A stretch of DNA of 30,277 nt. It comes from Bacteroidales bacterium UBA2295. Lineage in GTDB: Bacteria > Bacteroidota > Bacteroidia > Bacteroidales > Tenuifilaceae. The DNA lies in the NCBI GenBank assembly GCA_002345825.1, contig DDWD01000060.1:1-30277 (forward strand), given 5' to 3'. The notes below the pieces were generated by a model. The model did not search any database, had not been told where the DNA came from, and saw nothing but the letters and a program-made list of their open reading frames with translations. Shown here one piece after another: positions 15,020 to 21,645 of the stretch; positions within the stretch are counted from its first letter, which is position 1; every line of letters begins with the position of its first letter. A program made the translations under genes and the position numbers.

Positions 15020-15187
15020 ATGATAATCTGTGGAATATCTCATTACATACGATGGATTCAATTTGTGAGACATAGAGATGTTTGGAAACTGATCTTATCG
15101 TATTTCGGCTTAACCTTGGTGCTTATCTGCCGATATTTTGATATTCTTCATACCAAATTCCTGTATCCACCATTGATGAAAATATGA
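15020..15187 (+). CDS. 55-aa membrane protein in the ABC operon
   Basis: A very short frame, ATG 15020 to TGA 15185-15187, encodes a basic N-terminus (YIRWIQFVRHRDVWKLI), a single hydrophobic helix (LILSYFGLTLVLICRYFDIL) and a tail HTKFLYPPLMKI. It starts 16 nt after the preceding stop, and its TGA overlaps the ATG of the next gene (ATGA at 15184-15187), a coupling signature seen throughout this operon. The position, composition and overlap argue that it is real despite its size. It is probably a membrane component working with the 99-aa protein and the ABC ATPase. Confidence 0.6.
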   Translation: MIICGISHYIRWIQFVRHRDVWKLILSYFGLTLVLICRYFDILHTKFLYPPLMKI

Positions 15188-15483
15188 GAAGACTAGGATT
15201 GGTCTGGTCATTTTACAAGTTGTTTGCTTTTGCAAGCCTAATAATAACCCTATTGAGCCTTTTCACGGTTTACACATGGGGCATTGCAACCATTACGGCG
15301 CTATTCTGGTTTAAGGTTTTTACTCTCGCCCTTTTTGTCTACTACATACAAGTTTTTAAAAGGGACGTATTTTACTACTACAAAAACCTTGGGCTCTCAA
15401 GGAAAAGTTTGTGGGTCTCTACGCTCTATTTTGATCTTACGGTATTTGTTATGTTGATAATACTTACGCACAGCATACAATGA
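15184..15483 (+). CDS. Small ABC-associated membrane protein
   Basis: 99 aa, three predicted helices: about 11-33 (YKLFAFASLIITLLSLFTVY), 35-57 (ATITALFWFKVFTLALFVYY) and 79-97. The loop between the second and third helices, FYYYKNLGLSRKSLWVSTLY, has the basic/aromatic coupling-helix look that would contact an ABC ATPase. I recall similar proteins directly before small ABC ATPases in other Bacteroidota. It overlaps the 55-aa gene (ATGA) and the ATPase gene (ATGA at 15480-15483) by 4 bp each. It is likely a minimal transporter membrane subunit. Confidence 0.75.
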   Translation: MRRLGLVWSFYKLFAFASLIITLLSLFTVYTWGIATITALFWFKVFTLALFVYYIQVFKRDVFYYYKNLGLSRKSLWVSTLYFDLTVFVMLIILTHSIQ

Positions 15484-16135
15484 CAAACCTACTTGAGATT
15501 GATAGCGTTATTCTAGAGTTCGATTCGAAAAGGATATTACAGGATGTTTTTTAAAATGCGAAACGGGAGCCGTAGCCGGTTTGTTGGGGCGAAATGGCGT
15601 TGGTAAGTCATGTTTAATGAAAATTCTATTTGGCGAATTGATGCCCTTCGATAAGTCGATTCGAATAAATGGAGAGCCACTGCTAAACCCTTATCGCTCA
15701 CCTCGCGATATGAGGTATCTGCCGCAAGTTAAATTTGTTCCCAGCTCGCTCACCGTACGGCGGGTTTTTAAACATTTCGAACTTGAGTTCTCCGATTTTG
15801 TATCTCGCTTTCCCGAATTTGATAAGCTTTATGGCTCAAAATTCCGAAAGTTATCGGGAGGGGAAAGGCGGATTGTCGAGATCTATATTGTACTTGCTTC
15901 CAAAACCAAATTTTGTATGCTCGACGAGCCCTTTTCGCACATTATGCCCATTCATATTGAGGTAATCAAGGAGCTAATTACCCGCGAAAAGGAAAATAAG
16001 GGTATCATCATAACCGACCATATGTACCAGCATATTGTTGATATAAGCGATAGTGTTTATGTGATTAGCCAAGGTAAAACCCACCCTGCAAACAACATGC
16101 AGCATATTGAGGCGTTGGGTTATATCAAAGGGTAG
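15480..16135 (+). CDS. Small ABC transporter ATPase with apparent -1 frameshift at a T6A4 run
   Basis: Translation from ATG 15480 gives MTNLLEIDSVILEF...QDVF and then TAA (15552-15554). Re-reading one base, from TTA at 15551, continues as LKCETGAVAGLLGRNGVGKS and remains open to 16135. Together they form a complete ABC ATPase of about 218 aa: Walker A GRNGVGKS, Q-loop YLPQVKF, signature LSGGERR, Walker B FCMLDEP and switch ITDHMYQ. The site is GTTTTTTAAAA; seven Ts would restore the frame. The break may be a real mutation, a homopolymer sequencing error, or productive slippage on the T-run. All later motifs are intact, so decay is not advanced. Restarting at the inner TTG 15581 would lose the first strand. 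It pairs with the membrane proteins just upstream. Confidence 0.8.
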
Positions 16136-16565
16136 CAATAGTGTTTACCTGTACTTAAGAGATGTTTATTTTATTGAATCACTACCAGGCAGTGCTATTA
16201 ATTTTGTGAATCGAAAACCTTCATAACATAATAATCAGCTGTAGATCTAAAAATTTTGTTTCAAAATTTGTATTTAAAGCAACCTAATAAATATACCAAC
16301 GAATTAACGATAAGCCTTGCTTGTTTTGTTGGGATACTAATATTGTTCATTTTTTTTCAATGTTAAAGTAACATTCATTGTTCAGATTAATTTGGTAGAT
16401 TGTGCAAGTTGCTGGGGGTGGTTAGAGCATAATACGTATTTATCAAAATTATAAAGATTAAGGGCTTCCTATTCGATTTTTAATATGATAAGGTAATTGT
16501 TGATATACGAATTATTGTATCTCACATATTGTTCCACCCTCATTTATTAATTTAAAAAAAATGTT
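16136..16565 (+). other. AT-rich intergenic region upstream of the next membrane protein
   Basis: 430 bp without a gene. It contains a weak hairpin AAATTTTG/CAAAATTT around 16250-16271 and TAATTTTG at 16199-16206, an exact TAnnTTTG match but about 360 bp from the next start. No RNA gene or repeat was recognised; it probably holds the end of the sigma-ABC operon and the promoter of the 16566 gene. Confidence 0.3.
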
Positions 16566-17510
16566 ATGAACTTTAAAACAGCAACGGCAACATTATTTTC
16601 ATTGTTTTTCGCATCTGTGCTATTCGCTAACGACACTGCTGAGGCAAGTGCAAGCTCGGGTGGGAATATTGATTGGTTCCAGATAATTATCTCAGCTGCT
16701 TACCTTATCGGGGTGTTTATACTTCTGCCAATAGTTGTGTACACCAATCACAAAGCCAAGCTTTACAACCCTTCAGGTGATGATGAGGGCGTTCAGGTTA
16801 CCGAAGATTTAGATGAAGAAACCAGAAACGAAAGATCCGAAGAGATACTTATTGCCATTGAAAATAAATTAACGGCTTTCACCGATGAGAATGGTGAAGA
16901 AATGATTACCATAACCAAAGGAAGGCAAGCCCGATTTATGAAAAATGGGCTCGACTACATTAACAAAGTCCTAAAACCAACTAATGCCGATCTGAGAACT
17001 AGGGTCGATGAGTTTGCTGAGATTTATAATATTCGAACAAAACGTGTTTTTACTGGTTCCAAGTGGATTATTGGCGCAAGTATTGGTGTGGGCGTATTGA
17101 TGCTATTTACTGGGGGCGTTTCTACCTTTATTTTTATACATGCCCTTGGTATCGCTTTTTATATTTTATCGAGCCGAACACCAATGTATACATTAGAAAA
17201 ACGAAGATTCAAATTCGCAAATCTAGGCACAGGCATGATTGGTGGAATTATGACGGCTCTAGCAATGGGAGATGGTACCAAATACTATGTTAGCACAAAC
17301 GGTGGACCTTATCAAAGGGATTGGGAAACAGAGGGATCAATGGGGCTAATTGGACTTGTATTGCTTCTTGTCGCTGCTCTTTTCCTTGGTTTTACTGCTG
17401 CTTTTCTTGGCGTTATAAACTTTATATTCAATTACTCTAACTCCTTCTTGCTGCCTTTCAACAAACCTGCTGATTGGTATGCCGAGAAGTTTAAATTCCA
17501 GAATGCATAA
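16566..17510 (+). CDS. Exported multi-pass membrane protein of unknown function
   Basis: 314 aa. Signal peptide or first helix MNFKTATATLFSLFFASVLFA, then helix IIISAAYLIGVFILLPIVVY (about 40-59), a soluble acidic-to-mixed region (about 65-165), and three or four further helices (about 167-195, 215-232, 258-295). The repeated hydrophobic Gly motifs (IGASIGVGVLMLFTGG, GTGMIGGIMTALAMG) suggest packed helices. No family recognised. The soluble stretch ITKGRQARFMKNGLDYINKV has no catalytic motif. It is a monocistronic gene with a GC-rich hairpin 44 bp after its stop. Confidence 0.65.
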   Translation: MNFKTATATLFSLFFASVLFANDTAEASASSGGNIDWFQIIISAAYLIGVFILLPIVVYTNHKAKLYNPSGDDEGVQVTEDLDEETRNERSEEILIAIENKLTAFTDENGEEMITITKGRQARFMKNGLDYINKVLKPTNADLRTRVDEFAEIYNIRTKRVFTGSKWIIGASIGVGVLMLFTGGVSTFIFIHALGIAFYILSSRTPMYTLEKRRFKFANLGTGMIGGIMTALAMGDGTKYYVSTNGGPYQRDWETEGSMGLIGLVLLLVAALFLGFTAAFLGVINFIFNYSNSFLLPFNKPADWYAEKFKFQNA

Positions 17511-17553
17511 GGGGTTTTGAAACCTTATTCTGAAGTGTAAGAATTGGTTTGCT

Positions 17554-17581
17554 CCCCCGTTGAGCCGAGGCTCAACGGGGG
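17554..17581. terminator. Strong 13-bp hairpin between convergent genes
   Basis: CCCCCGTTGAGCC (17554-17566) pairs perfectly with GGCTCAACGGGGG (17569-17581) with a two-base loop. It lies between a plus-strand gene ending at 17510 and a minus-strand gene ending at 17712, so it could stop transcription from both sides. No T-run is present, so termination is inferred from position. The left 17 nt (17555-17571) repeat the hairpin at 9363-9379. Confidence 0.55.
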
Positions 17582-17649
17582 TTAGCATTCTTCAATAGCG
17601 TTAAGCCAAATGATTCAACCGAGCCGTCCTTTGGCTAGCTAGACGAAGT

Positions 17650-17677
17650 CAACCGAGCATTAGCAACCGAGCATTTC
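17650..17677. repeat. Short tandem repeat, 14-bp unit
   Basis: CAACCGAGCATTAG (17650-17663) is followed directly by CAACCGAGCATTTC (17664-17677); a third partial CAACCGAGC lies at 17616-17624. It is located in the gap between convergent genes. No function is evident. Confidence 0.45.
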
Positions 17678-17711
17678 TGCGCTCAGCAACCCTACTAATT
17701 GCTACACATCC

Positions 17712-17927
17712 TCACTTCTTAAATATCTTGTACAATCCAAGAACAGCAATAATAACACCTCCAATGGTTACACCCGCATAGGCTGGCTTGCTAAGAGTAA
17801 ACGATCCTGAAACTTCGTTCATTAGCATATTGCCAAATCCAGCATGGGGTGAATGGTTGTATGCCCAATATACAATTACAAGTCCTATTACAATTAGCAA
17901 AATGCCAACAATTACTTTACTTTTCAT
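17712..17927 (-). CDS. DUF3185-like two-helix membrane protein
   Basis: 71 aa. Helix one VIVGILLIVIGLVIVYWAYN, a small polar loop, and helix two AGVTIGGVIIAVLGLYKIF with a basic end KK. The pattern 'GILLIVIGLVIV ... IGGVIIAVLGLY' fits the DUF3185 family of small membrane proteins of unknown role. It is monocistronic, on the opposite strand to its neighbours, with a candidate -7 box on the minus strand at 17987-17994. It lies divergent to the toxin-antitoxin pair. Confidence 0.7.
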   Translation of the reverse strand: MKSKVIVGILLIVIGLVIVYWAYNHSPHAGFGNMLMNEVSGSFTLSKPAYAGVTIGGVIIAVLGLYKIFKK

Positions 17928-17986
17928 GGTAATAAAGGTTTATTGGTTAAACTTTGGTTTAGTGCTAATTACCTATAGCAACTTTA

Positions 17987-17994
17987 CAAACTTA
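17987..17994 (-). promoter_or_regulatory. Bacteroidota-type -7 box for the DUF3185 gene
   Basis: Read on the minus strand this is TAAGTTTG, an exact TAnnTTTG. Transcription would start near 17980, giving a leader of about 50 nt before the start codon at 17927. No clear -33 element was seen. Confidence 0.4.
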
Positions 17995-18138
17995 GCATGA
18001 TTATTCGTAATACCGAATTGTATCTATCATAAAGCTATACTATAAGTGTTAGTAGTGCGAAAATGTAGAAAAATGATCACATAATCAGTCTGATAGAAAA
18101 TTTAACAAAGAAATGTTTCCCTTTAGGGATATTTATTG

Positions 18139-18146
18139 TAAATTTG
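18139..18146 (+). promoter_or_regulatory. Bacteroidota-type -7 box for the toxin-antitoxin operon
   Basis: TAAATTTG is an exact TAnnTTTG match 12 bp upstream of ATG 18158. Transcription would begin only a few bases before that ATG. This rules against the upstream in-frame ATG at 18113 and suggests a nearly leaderless toxin message. Confidence 0.5.
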
Positions 18147-18157
18147 CAGAAAAAGGA

Positions 18158-18502
18158 ATGATTAAATTCAAGGTTATCTTTTTAGAAAATGCTAAAGACT
18201 TTCTTGACAACCTAGATAAAAAGCCTCGTAAAAAAGTTCTTTTTAATATTTGGAAATCAAGAGAAGTTAATGATCTTGAATTATTTAAAAAACTCGTAAA
18301 TGAAATTTGGGAGTTTAGAACTAAATATTCAGGAAAAGAAATTCGTCTTTTAGCATTTTGGGATAAGGAAGAATCTACGAATACTTTGGTGGTTGCAACT
18401 CACGGATTTATTAAAAAGCAACAGAAAACGCCAAAGAATGAGATTGATAGGGCAGAACAACTAAGAAAAGATTACTTTAACTTTAAAAACAAGAAGAAAT
18501 GA
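18158..18502 (+). CDS. higB: RelE/HigB-type toxin (Gp49-like)
   Basis: 114 aa from ATG 18158. It shows the HigB/Gp49-like (DUF891) pattern: FKVIFLENAKDFLDNLDKKP (about 3-22), LVNEIWEFRTKYSGKEIRLL (about 46-65), AFWDKEE and LVVATHGFIKKQQKTPKNEI, with basic C-terminus. This family cleaves mRNA on the ribosome and is neutralised by a HTH antitoxin. The order toxin first, antitoxin second is the HigBA arrangement; the genes overlap by 4 bp (ATGA). The start is chosen because a longer frame from 18113 would include the promoter box. AT-rich; followed by an attC-like palindrome after the antitoxin, the usual setting of toxin-antitoxin cassettes in integrons. Confidence 0.85.
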   Translation: MIKFKVIFLENAKDFLDNLDKKPRKKVLFNIWKSREVNDLELFKKLVNEIWEFRTKYSGKEIRLLAFWDKEESTNTLVVATHGFIKKQQKTPKNEIDRAEQLRKDYFNFKNKKK

Positions 18503-18813
18503 AAACATATACTTTAGAAGAACTCACTGACAAGCACATCGGAACGAGAGGAACAAAAGAAAGAGAACAGTTCGAGTTCGAATTAAAATTAGATATCCTT
18601 GGTGAAATGATTAAGAAAGCAAGGAAAGAACAGCATTTGACCCAAGAACAACTTGGAGCATTAGTTGGTGTTCAAAAAGCACAGATATCAAAAATTGAAA
18701 CGAATGCTAAAGACGTTAGATTTTCGACTATTATGCGAGTGTTTGAAGCATTGAAAGCCAAAGTGAAAATGTCAATAGAATTTAACCCCGACACAAATAT
18801 TGAAATCGCCTAA
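18499..18813 (+). CDS. higA: HigA-type XRE-family antitoxin
   Basis: 104 aa. The C-terminal two thirds is an XRE helix-turn-helix: MIKKARKEQHLTQEQLGALV (about 37-56) then GVQKAQISKIETNAKDVRFS and a third helix. The N-terminus, TLEELTDKHIGTRGTKEREQ, with FEFELK is typical of HigA partners of Gp49-like toxins. It binds the toxin and represses its own operon. Its ATG overlaps the toxin stop by 4 bp, ensuring coupled synthesis. Ten bases after its stop begins the attC-like site. Confidence 0.88.
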   Translation: MKTYTLEELTDKHIGTRGTKEREQFEFELKLDILGEMIKKARKEQHLTQEQLGALVGVQKAQISKIETNAKDVRFSTIMRVFEALKAKVKMSIEFNPDTNIEIA

Positions 18814-18823
18814 GAAAACAACC

Positions 18824-18948
18824 TTGCACAACAAGGGTTTGGTACAATGCAGGCTATTAGTAGATTATTAAGCTTTATCGTTTCAGTCCAACTGCACTCA
18901 TATAGACTATAATGGTATTTCAATTGCCTGCACTTTACCATCACCCAA
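18824..18948 (+). repeat. attC-like palindrome after the toxin-antitoxin pair, right box degenerate
   Basis: The left arm begins TTGCACAACAAGGGTTTGG (18824-18842) and continues GGTACAATGCAGGC (18841-18854). The right arm is GCCTGCACTTTACC (18926-18939) followed by ATCACCC. The 14-bp stem pairs except at two positions. CCTGCACTTTACC is identical to 3721-3733 of the site after the SIR2 gene, and both left arms share ATGCAGG. The CGTTAG box expected after the C-run is replaced by AACTATTAC, so the site is probably inactive. Confidence 0.6.
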
Positions 18949-18975
18949 CTATTACAACTCTTGTTTCGATTTAAG

Positions 18976-19434
18976 TTACACCTTGCAGGCTAGCTGCATC
19001 ACCAAAGCGTGTTGGCCCTGCCCGTAGTAGTCCATCTTTTTACCTGTTGATACGAATCCCATCTTTTGGTACAGGGTAATGGCCGCTGAGTTGGACTCTT
19101 TCACCTCAAGCGATATGGTGTCAAATAATTGTTTTGCTGCAAAATCCTTGGTGTAATTCATTAACTTTTCGCCTATACCCATTCCCCTAAAGTTGGGGTT
19201 GGTGGCTAGGGAGTATATTCTCAGCAACTTGCTGTTTCGGCGTGTGGTTAGTATAAGGTAGCCTCCAATCTGGTTCTCAATCTCAGCAACCACAAAATGG
19301 GAAGTTGGGCTTTTGGCCAGGTACTTAAATTGCCTCTTGTTAAAAGCCTCGTTGCCAAATGACTGGTTTTCAATTTCAAAGATTGTCCTCAAATCGTTAG
19401 CAGTAACGGATCGTATCAATATGGCTGGTTTCAT
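18976..19434 (-). CDS. GNAT-family N-acetyltransferase (RimI-like)
   Basis: 152 aa. Complete GNAT fold: IRSVTANDLRTIFEIENQSF (about 7-26), the acceptor strand FVVAEIENQIGGYLILTTRR, the acetyl-CoA pyrophosphate loop NPNFRGMGIGEKLM (about 79-92), and LEVKESNSAAITLYQKMGFV (strand, helix alpha4 and Tyr). It would acetylate an amino group, possibly of a peptide. It starts one base within the stop of the ATP-grasp gene (TAATG), so both are translated together, and RLAN/RimK proteins are frequently next to a GNAT gene. A joint role in making or capping a small peptide is likely; the substrate is unknown. Confidence 0.88.
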   Translation of the reverse strand: MKPAILIRSVTANDLRTIFEIENQSFGNEAFNKRQFKYLAKSPTSHFVVAEIENQIGGYLILTTRRNSKLLRIYSLATNPNFRGMGIGEKLMNYTKDFAAKQLFDTISLEVKESNSAAITLYQKMGFVSTGKKMDYYGQGQHALVMQLACKV

Positions 19435-20897
19435 TATTGATGTTTATTCTCGAGGCTTTGCACAAAGTAGTTGATAATTCGGTAGTACAGCTCATCGCCC
19501 AGTATGGCATCTTCAATTCCGTGATCGATGCTGGGGTTGTCGTTTATTTCAATAATTACTGCTTTATCGTTTATCATCTTTAGATCAACACCGTAAAGTC
19601 CCTTACCTATAAGCGATGTGGCTTTTATGGCGGTGCGGAGTATGGCTTTGGGTACTTTGTAAATGGGTATGGCTTCGGCCATGCCGCTGCGGCTTTTGCC
19701 CGAGTTTTGGTGATAATAAATTTGCCAATGGCCCTTGGCCATAAAGTATTTGCAGGCGTAAAGGGGTTCGCCGTTTAGTATGCCAATACGCCAATCGAAA
19801 TCGGTGGGTAGGTACTCCTGAGCAAGCACTATGGCTGAGCGCGAAAAGAAGTCGGTTAAGATATCGTCATAATCTTCTTGGCTTTTAATCTTTTTAACCC
19901 CGTGCGAGAACGAGCCGTCGGGTATTTTAACAATAAACGGATTGCCCAGCTTGCTGGCAACCTCTTGAAATTCCAGCTTCTTTGATCGGAATATCAAGGT
20001 CGATTGGGGTGCCGATATTCCTTCGCGTTCGAGCAGCTCGTTTAGAAAAACCTTGTTGGTACAGCGGATTATCGAAAGCGGATCGTCAATTACCACCATA
20101 TCGGCCTGTTTGGCTTTTTGAGCCACCTGAAAGGTGATATGGTTTAGGGCGGTGGTTTGCCTAATGAAAAGTGCGTCGAACTCCATCAAGCGAACAATGT
20201 CTTGCTCGGTTATGAGCTCGGCGTTGATGTTCATCTTCTTGGCGATATCAATAAATTTTGCCAATGCCTTTTTATTGCTTGGAGGAAAAGCTTCGTTAGG
20301 ATCATGAAAAATGGCCAAATCGTAACGTGGAACTTTCTTGGTTCGTGGGTTGCGCCATACTTTTTTGCTGAATCGGTCCAGCGCTTCGGCAAAGTGATTC
20401 TGCTCCTCGTCGGTAAGATCGGCCAGCCTGAGCGGGGTAATGGCCTCGAGCTGATTTCGGGCCTTGGTATTAAAGGCAACCCTTAGGATAGGATACGGGT
20501 AGTTATCAAAAACAAATCGGGCAATTTTTTCAAGTCCTATCTCAGTACAGGTACCGAAAAACACATTTAGGTACCAAATATCATCGGTTATTTTTTGCTT
20601 CTCAATCCAGCTGTGGCAAAGCTTATGTAGCGAGCTATCCATGCGAATGCCTGCACCCGATTCGAGCTTGTTGAGGATCTCGGGCGAGGGGATTACCCTA
20701 TGGCCACGGGCTGTGGCCAGCAGTGAGCAGTAGTAACCCTCGGAGTTGTATGAGATGTCGCTACATAGGTTGATTACCAGATTTGGATCATCCTTTGATT
20801 CCTGATTCAGGTAATCGGAGGCAGTAATAATGCTCTCGGTGGGGTAGTAAGGTTTCCAGATCGAAAGATGATCCAGAAGAATAAGTACGTTTTGCAT
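19434..20897 (-). CDS. RimK-like ATP-grasp ligase with RLAN N-terminal domain
   Basis: 487 aa. The N-terminal 160 or so residues (VLILLDHLSIWKPYYPTESI, NLCSDISYNSEGYYCSLLAT ARGHRVIP) match the RimK-like ATP-grasp N-terminal domain (RLAN). A linker carries YDLAIFHDPNEAFPPSNKKA and the pre-ATP-grasp fold. The ATP-grasp domain (about 285-480) shows NPFIVKIPDGSFSHGVKKI (P-loop-like), AQEYLPTDFDWRIGIL, GLYGVDLK and the metal-binding VIIEINDNPSIDHG. These enzymes form amide bonds between a carboxylate and an amino group using ATP, as in glutamate or peptide ligation. It is coupled to a GNAT gene by a one-base overlap. The acceptor is not visible; no small peptide substrate gene was spotted nearby. 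Confidence 0.85.
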   Translation of the reverse strand: MQNVLILLDHLSIWKPYYPTESIITASDYLNQESKDDPNLVINLCSDISYNSEGYYCSLLATARGHRVIPSPEILNKLESGAGIRMDSSLHKLCHSWIEKQKITDDIWYLNVFFGTCTEIGLEKIARFVFDNYPYPILRVAFNTKARNQLEAITPLRLADLTDEEQNHFAEALDRFSKKVWRNPRTKKVPRYDLAIFHDPNEAFPPSNKKALAKFIDIAKKMNINAELITEQDIVRLMEFDALFIRQTTALNHITFQVAQKAKQADMVVIDDPLSIIRCTNKVFLNELLEREGISAPQSTLIFRSKKLEFQEVASKLGNPFIVKIPDGSFSHGVKKIKSQEDYDDILTDFFSRSAIVLAQEYLPTDFDWRIGILNGEPLYACKYFMAKGHWQIYYHQNSGKSRSGMAEAIPIYKVPKAILRTAIKATSLIGKGLYGVDLKMINDKAVIIEINDNPSIDHGIEDAILGDELYYRIINYFVQSLENKHQ

Positions 20898-21204
20898 CTA
20901 TTGCTTACGAGTGATTTGTGTTTTATTGATTTGGTAATTAGCCTTATGGCTTGTATTTTCATCTTGTTTATACAATGCAAAGATTAGCACAAAATCGATT
21001 GGTTGTTCTCTTGTGGATAATTTTTTTGGGGATTATAAAGGAAACCATAGTTTTAATTTGACCGTATTAAGAATAATATTCCATTTTAGTACAAAGTAAA
21101 CATTAATATCTGCTGTTAAGGGGAAAGGATTTTTTAATAAAAATTATTTTCTCTAGTTTTAGAGAACCTATTGACTGAAAAATTGTTTGAGTAAAAAAGT
21201 AGTT
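20898..21204. promoter_or_regulatory. Divergent promoter region with an inverted repeat
   Basis: This 307-bp region separates the minus-strand ATP-grasp/GNAT pair from the plus-strand thioredoxin operon and must carry both promoters. TTCTCTA (21149-21155) and TAGAGAA (21160-21166) form a perfect 7-bp inverted repeat with a 4-nt centre, about 38 bp upstream of the start at 21205, a suitable place for an operator. TTAATTTG near 21052-21059 is a -7 box with one mismatch. No small gene was seen. Confidence 0.4.
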
Positions 21205-21642
21205 ATGAGAAGAACAATATTGATAACTCTATGTATTATCTCATCTTTAGACCTATATAGCCAGAACTGGCAAAATGATATTAACAATGCCAAGGAACTT
21301 GCTTTAAAGGAAGACAAGCCTATTGTTCTGGTTTTTCAGGGATCCGATTGGTGTGCACCCTGCATAAAGCTAGAGAAGGAGATTTGGAATTCTCCTGAAT
21401 TTATCAATTACGCAGCCGATCATTACATTTTGCTTAAGGCAGATTTTCCCAAAAAGAAAAAAAATGCCTTGGATACTAAGCAGCAAGAACGCAACAACAA
21501 GCTTGCTGAAACCTATAATACGAATGGATATTTCCCATATATTGTAGTGCTTGATAAGAACGGAAAGGTTCTTGGTTCAACTGGTTACCAAAAAATTACC
21601 CCCAATGAGTACATCAATCTTCTTAATTCTTTCAACAATTAA
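21205..21642 (+). CDS. Periplasmic thioredoxin-fold protein
   Basis: 145 aa from ATG 21205 (an upstream TTG at 21187 would add six residues but places them before the signal peptide). Signal peptide MRRTILITLCIISSLDLYSQ. The thioredoxin fold is shown by KPIVLVFQGSDWCAPCIKLE with the CAPC active site (Cys50, Cys53), and YFPYIVVLDKNGKVLG with the cis-Pro. It is of the thioredoxin_7 / DsbE-like type, a thiol-disulfide oxidoreductase outside the cytoplasm. It is the first gene of a four-gene operon with ApbE, DUF4266 and DUF3570; it could keep cysteines of the DUF4266 lipoprotein (CGC tail) in a defined redox state. Confidence 0.88.
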   Translation: MRRTILITLCIISSLDLYSQNWQNDINNAKELALKEDKPIVLVFQGSDWCAPCIKLEKEIWNSPEFINYAADHYILLKADFPKKKKNALDTKQQERNNKLAETYNTNGYFPYIVVLDKNGKVLGSTGYQKITPNEYINLLNSFNN

Positions 21643-21645
21643 TAG

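Noticed and set aside
15581..16135. ABC ATPase starting at the inner TTG 15581
   Set aside because: This start would remove the first beta-strand before the Walker A motif; the upstream frame from ATG 15480, which overlaps the previous gene by ATGA, encodes that missing strand.
17616..17677. CRISPR or iteron array from CAACCGAGC repeats
   Set aside because: Three short copies, two directly abutting, with no regular spacing and no replication gene.
18113..18157. Longer toxin start at ATG 18113
   Set aside because: The added 15 residues do not fit the family, and the segment contains an exact -7 promoter box (18139-18146) that would make the upstream ATG untranscribed.
20157..20486. Plus-strand frame of 109 aa inside the ATP-grasp gene
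   Set aside because: Antisense shadow; the minus-strand RimK protein accounts for the region completely.
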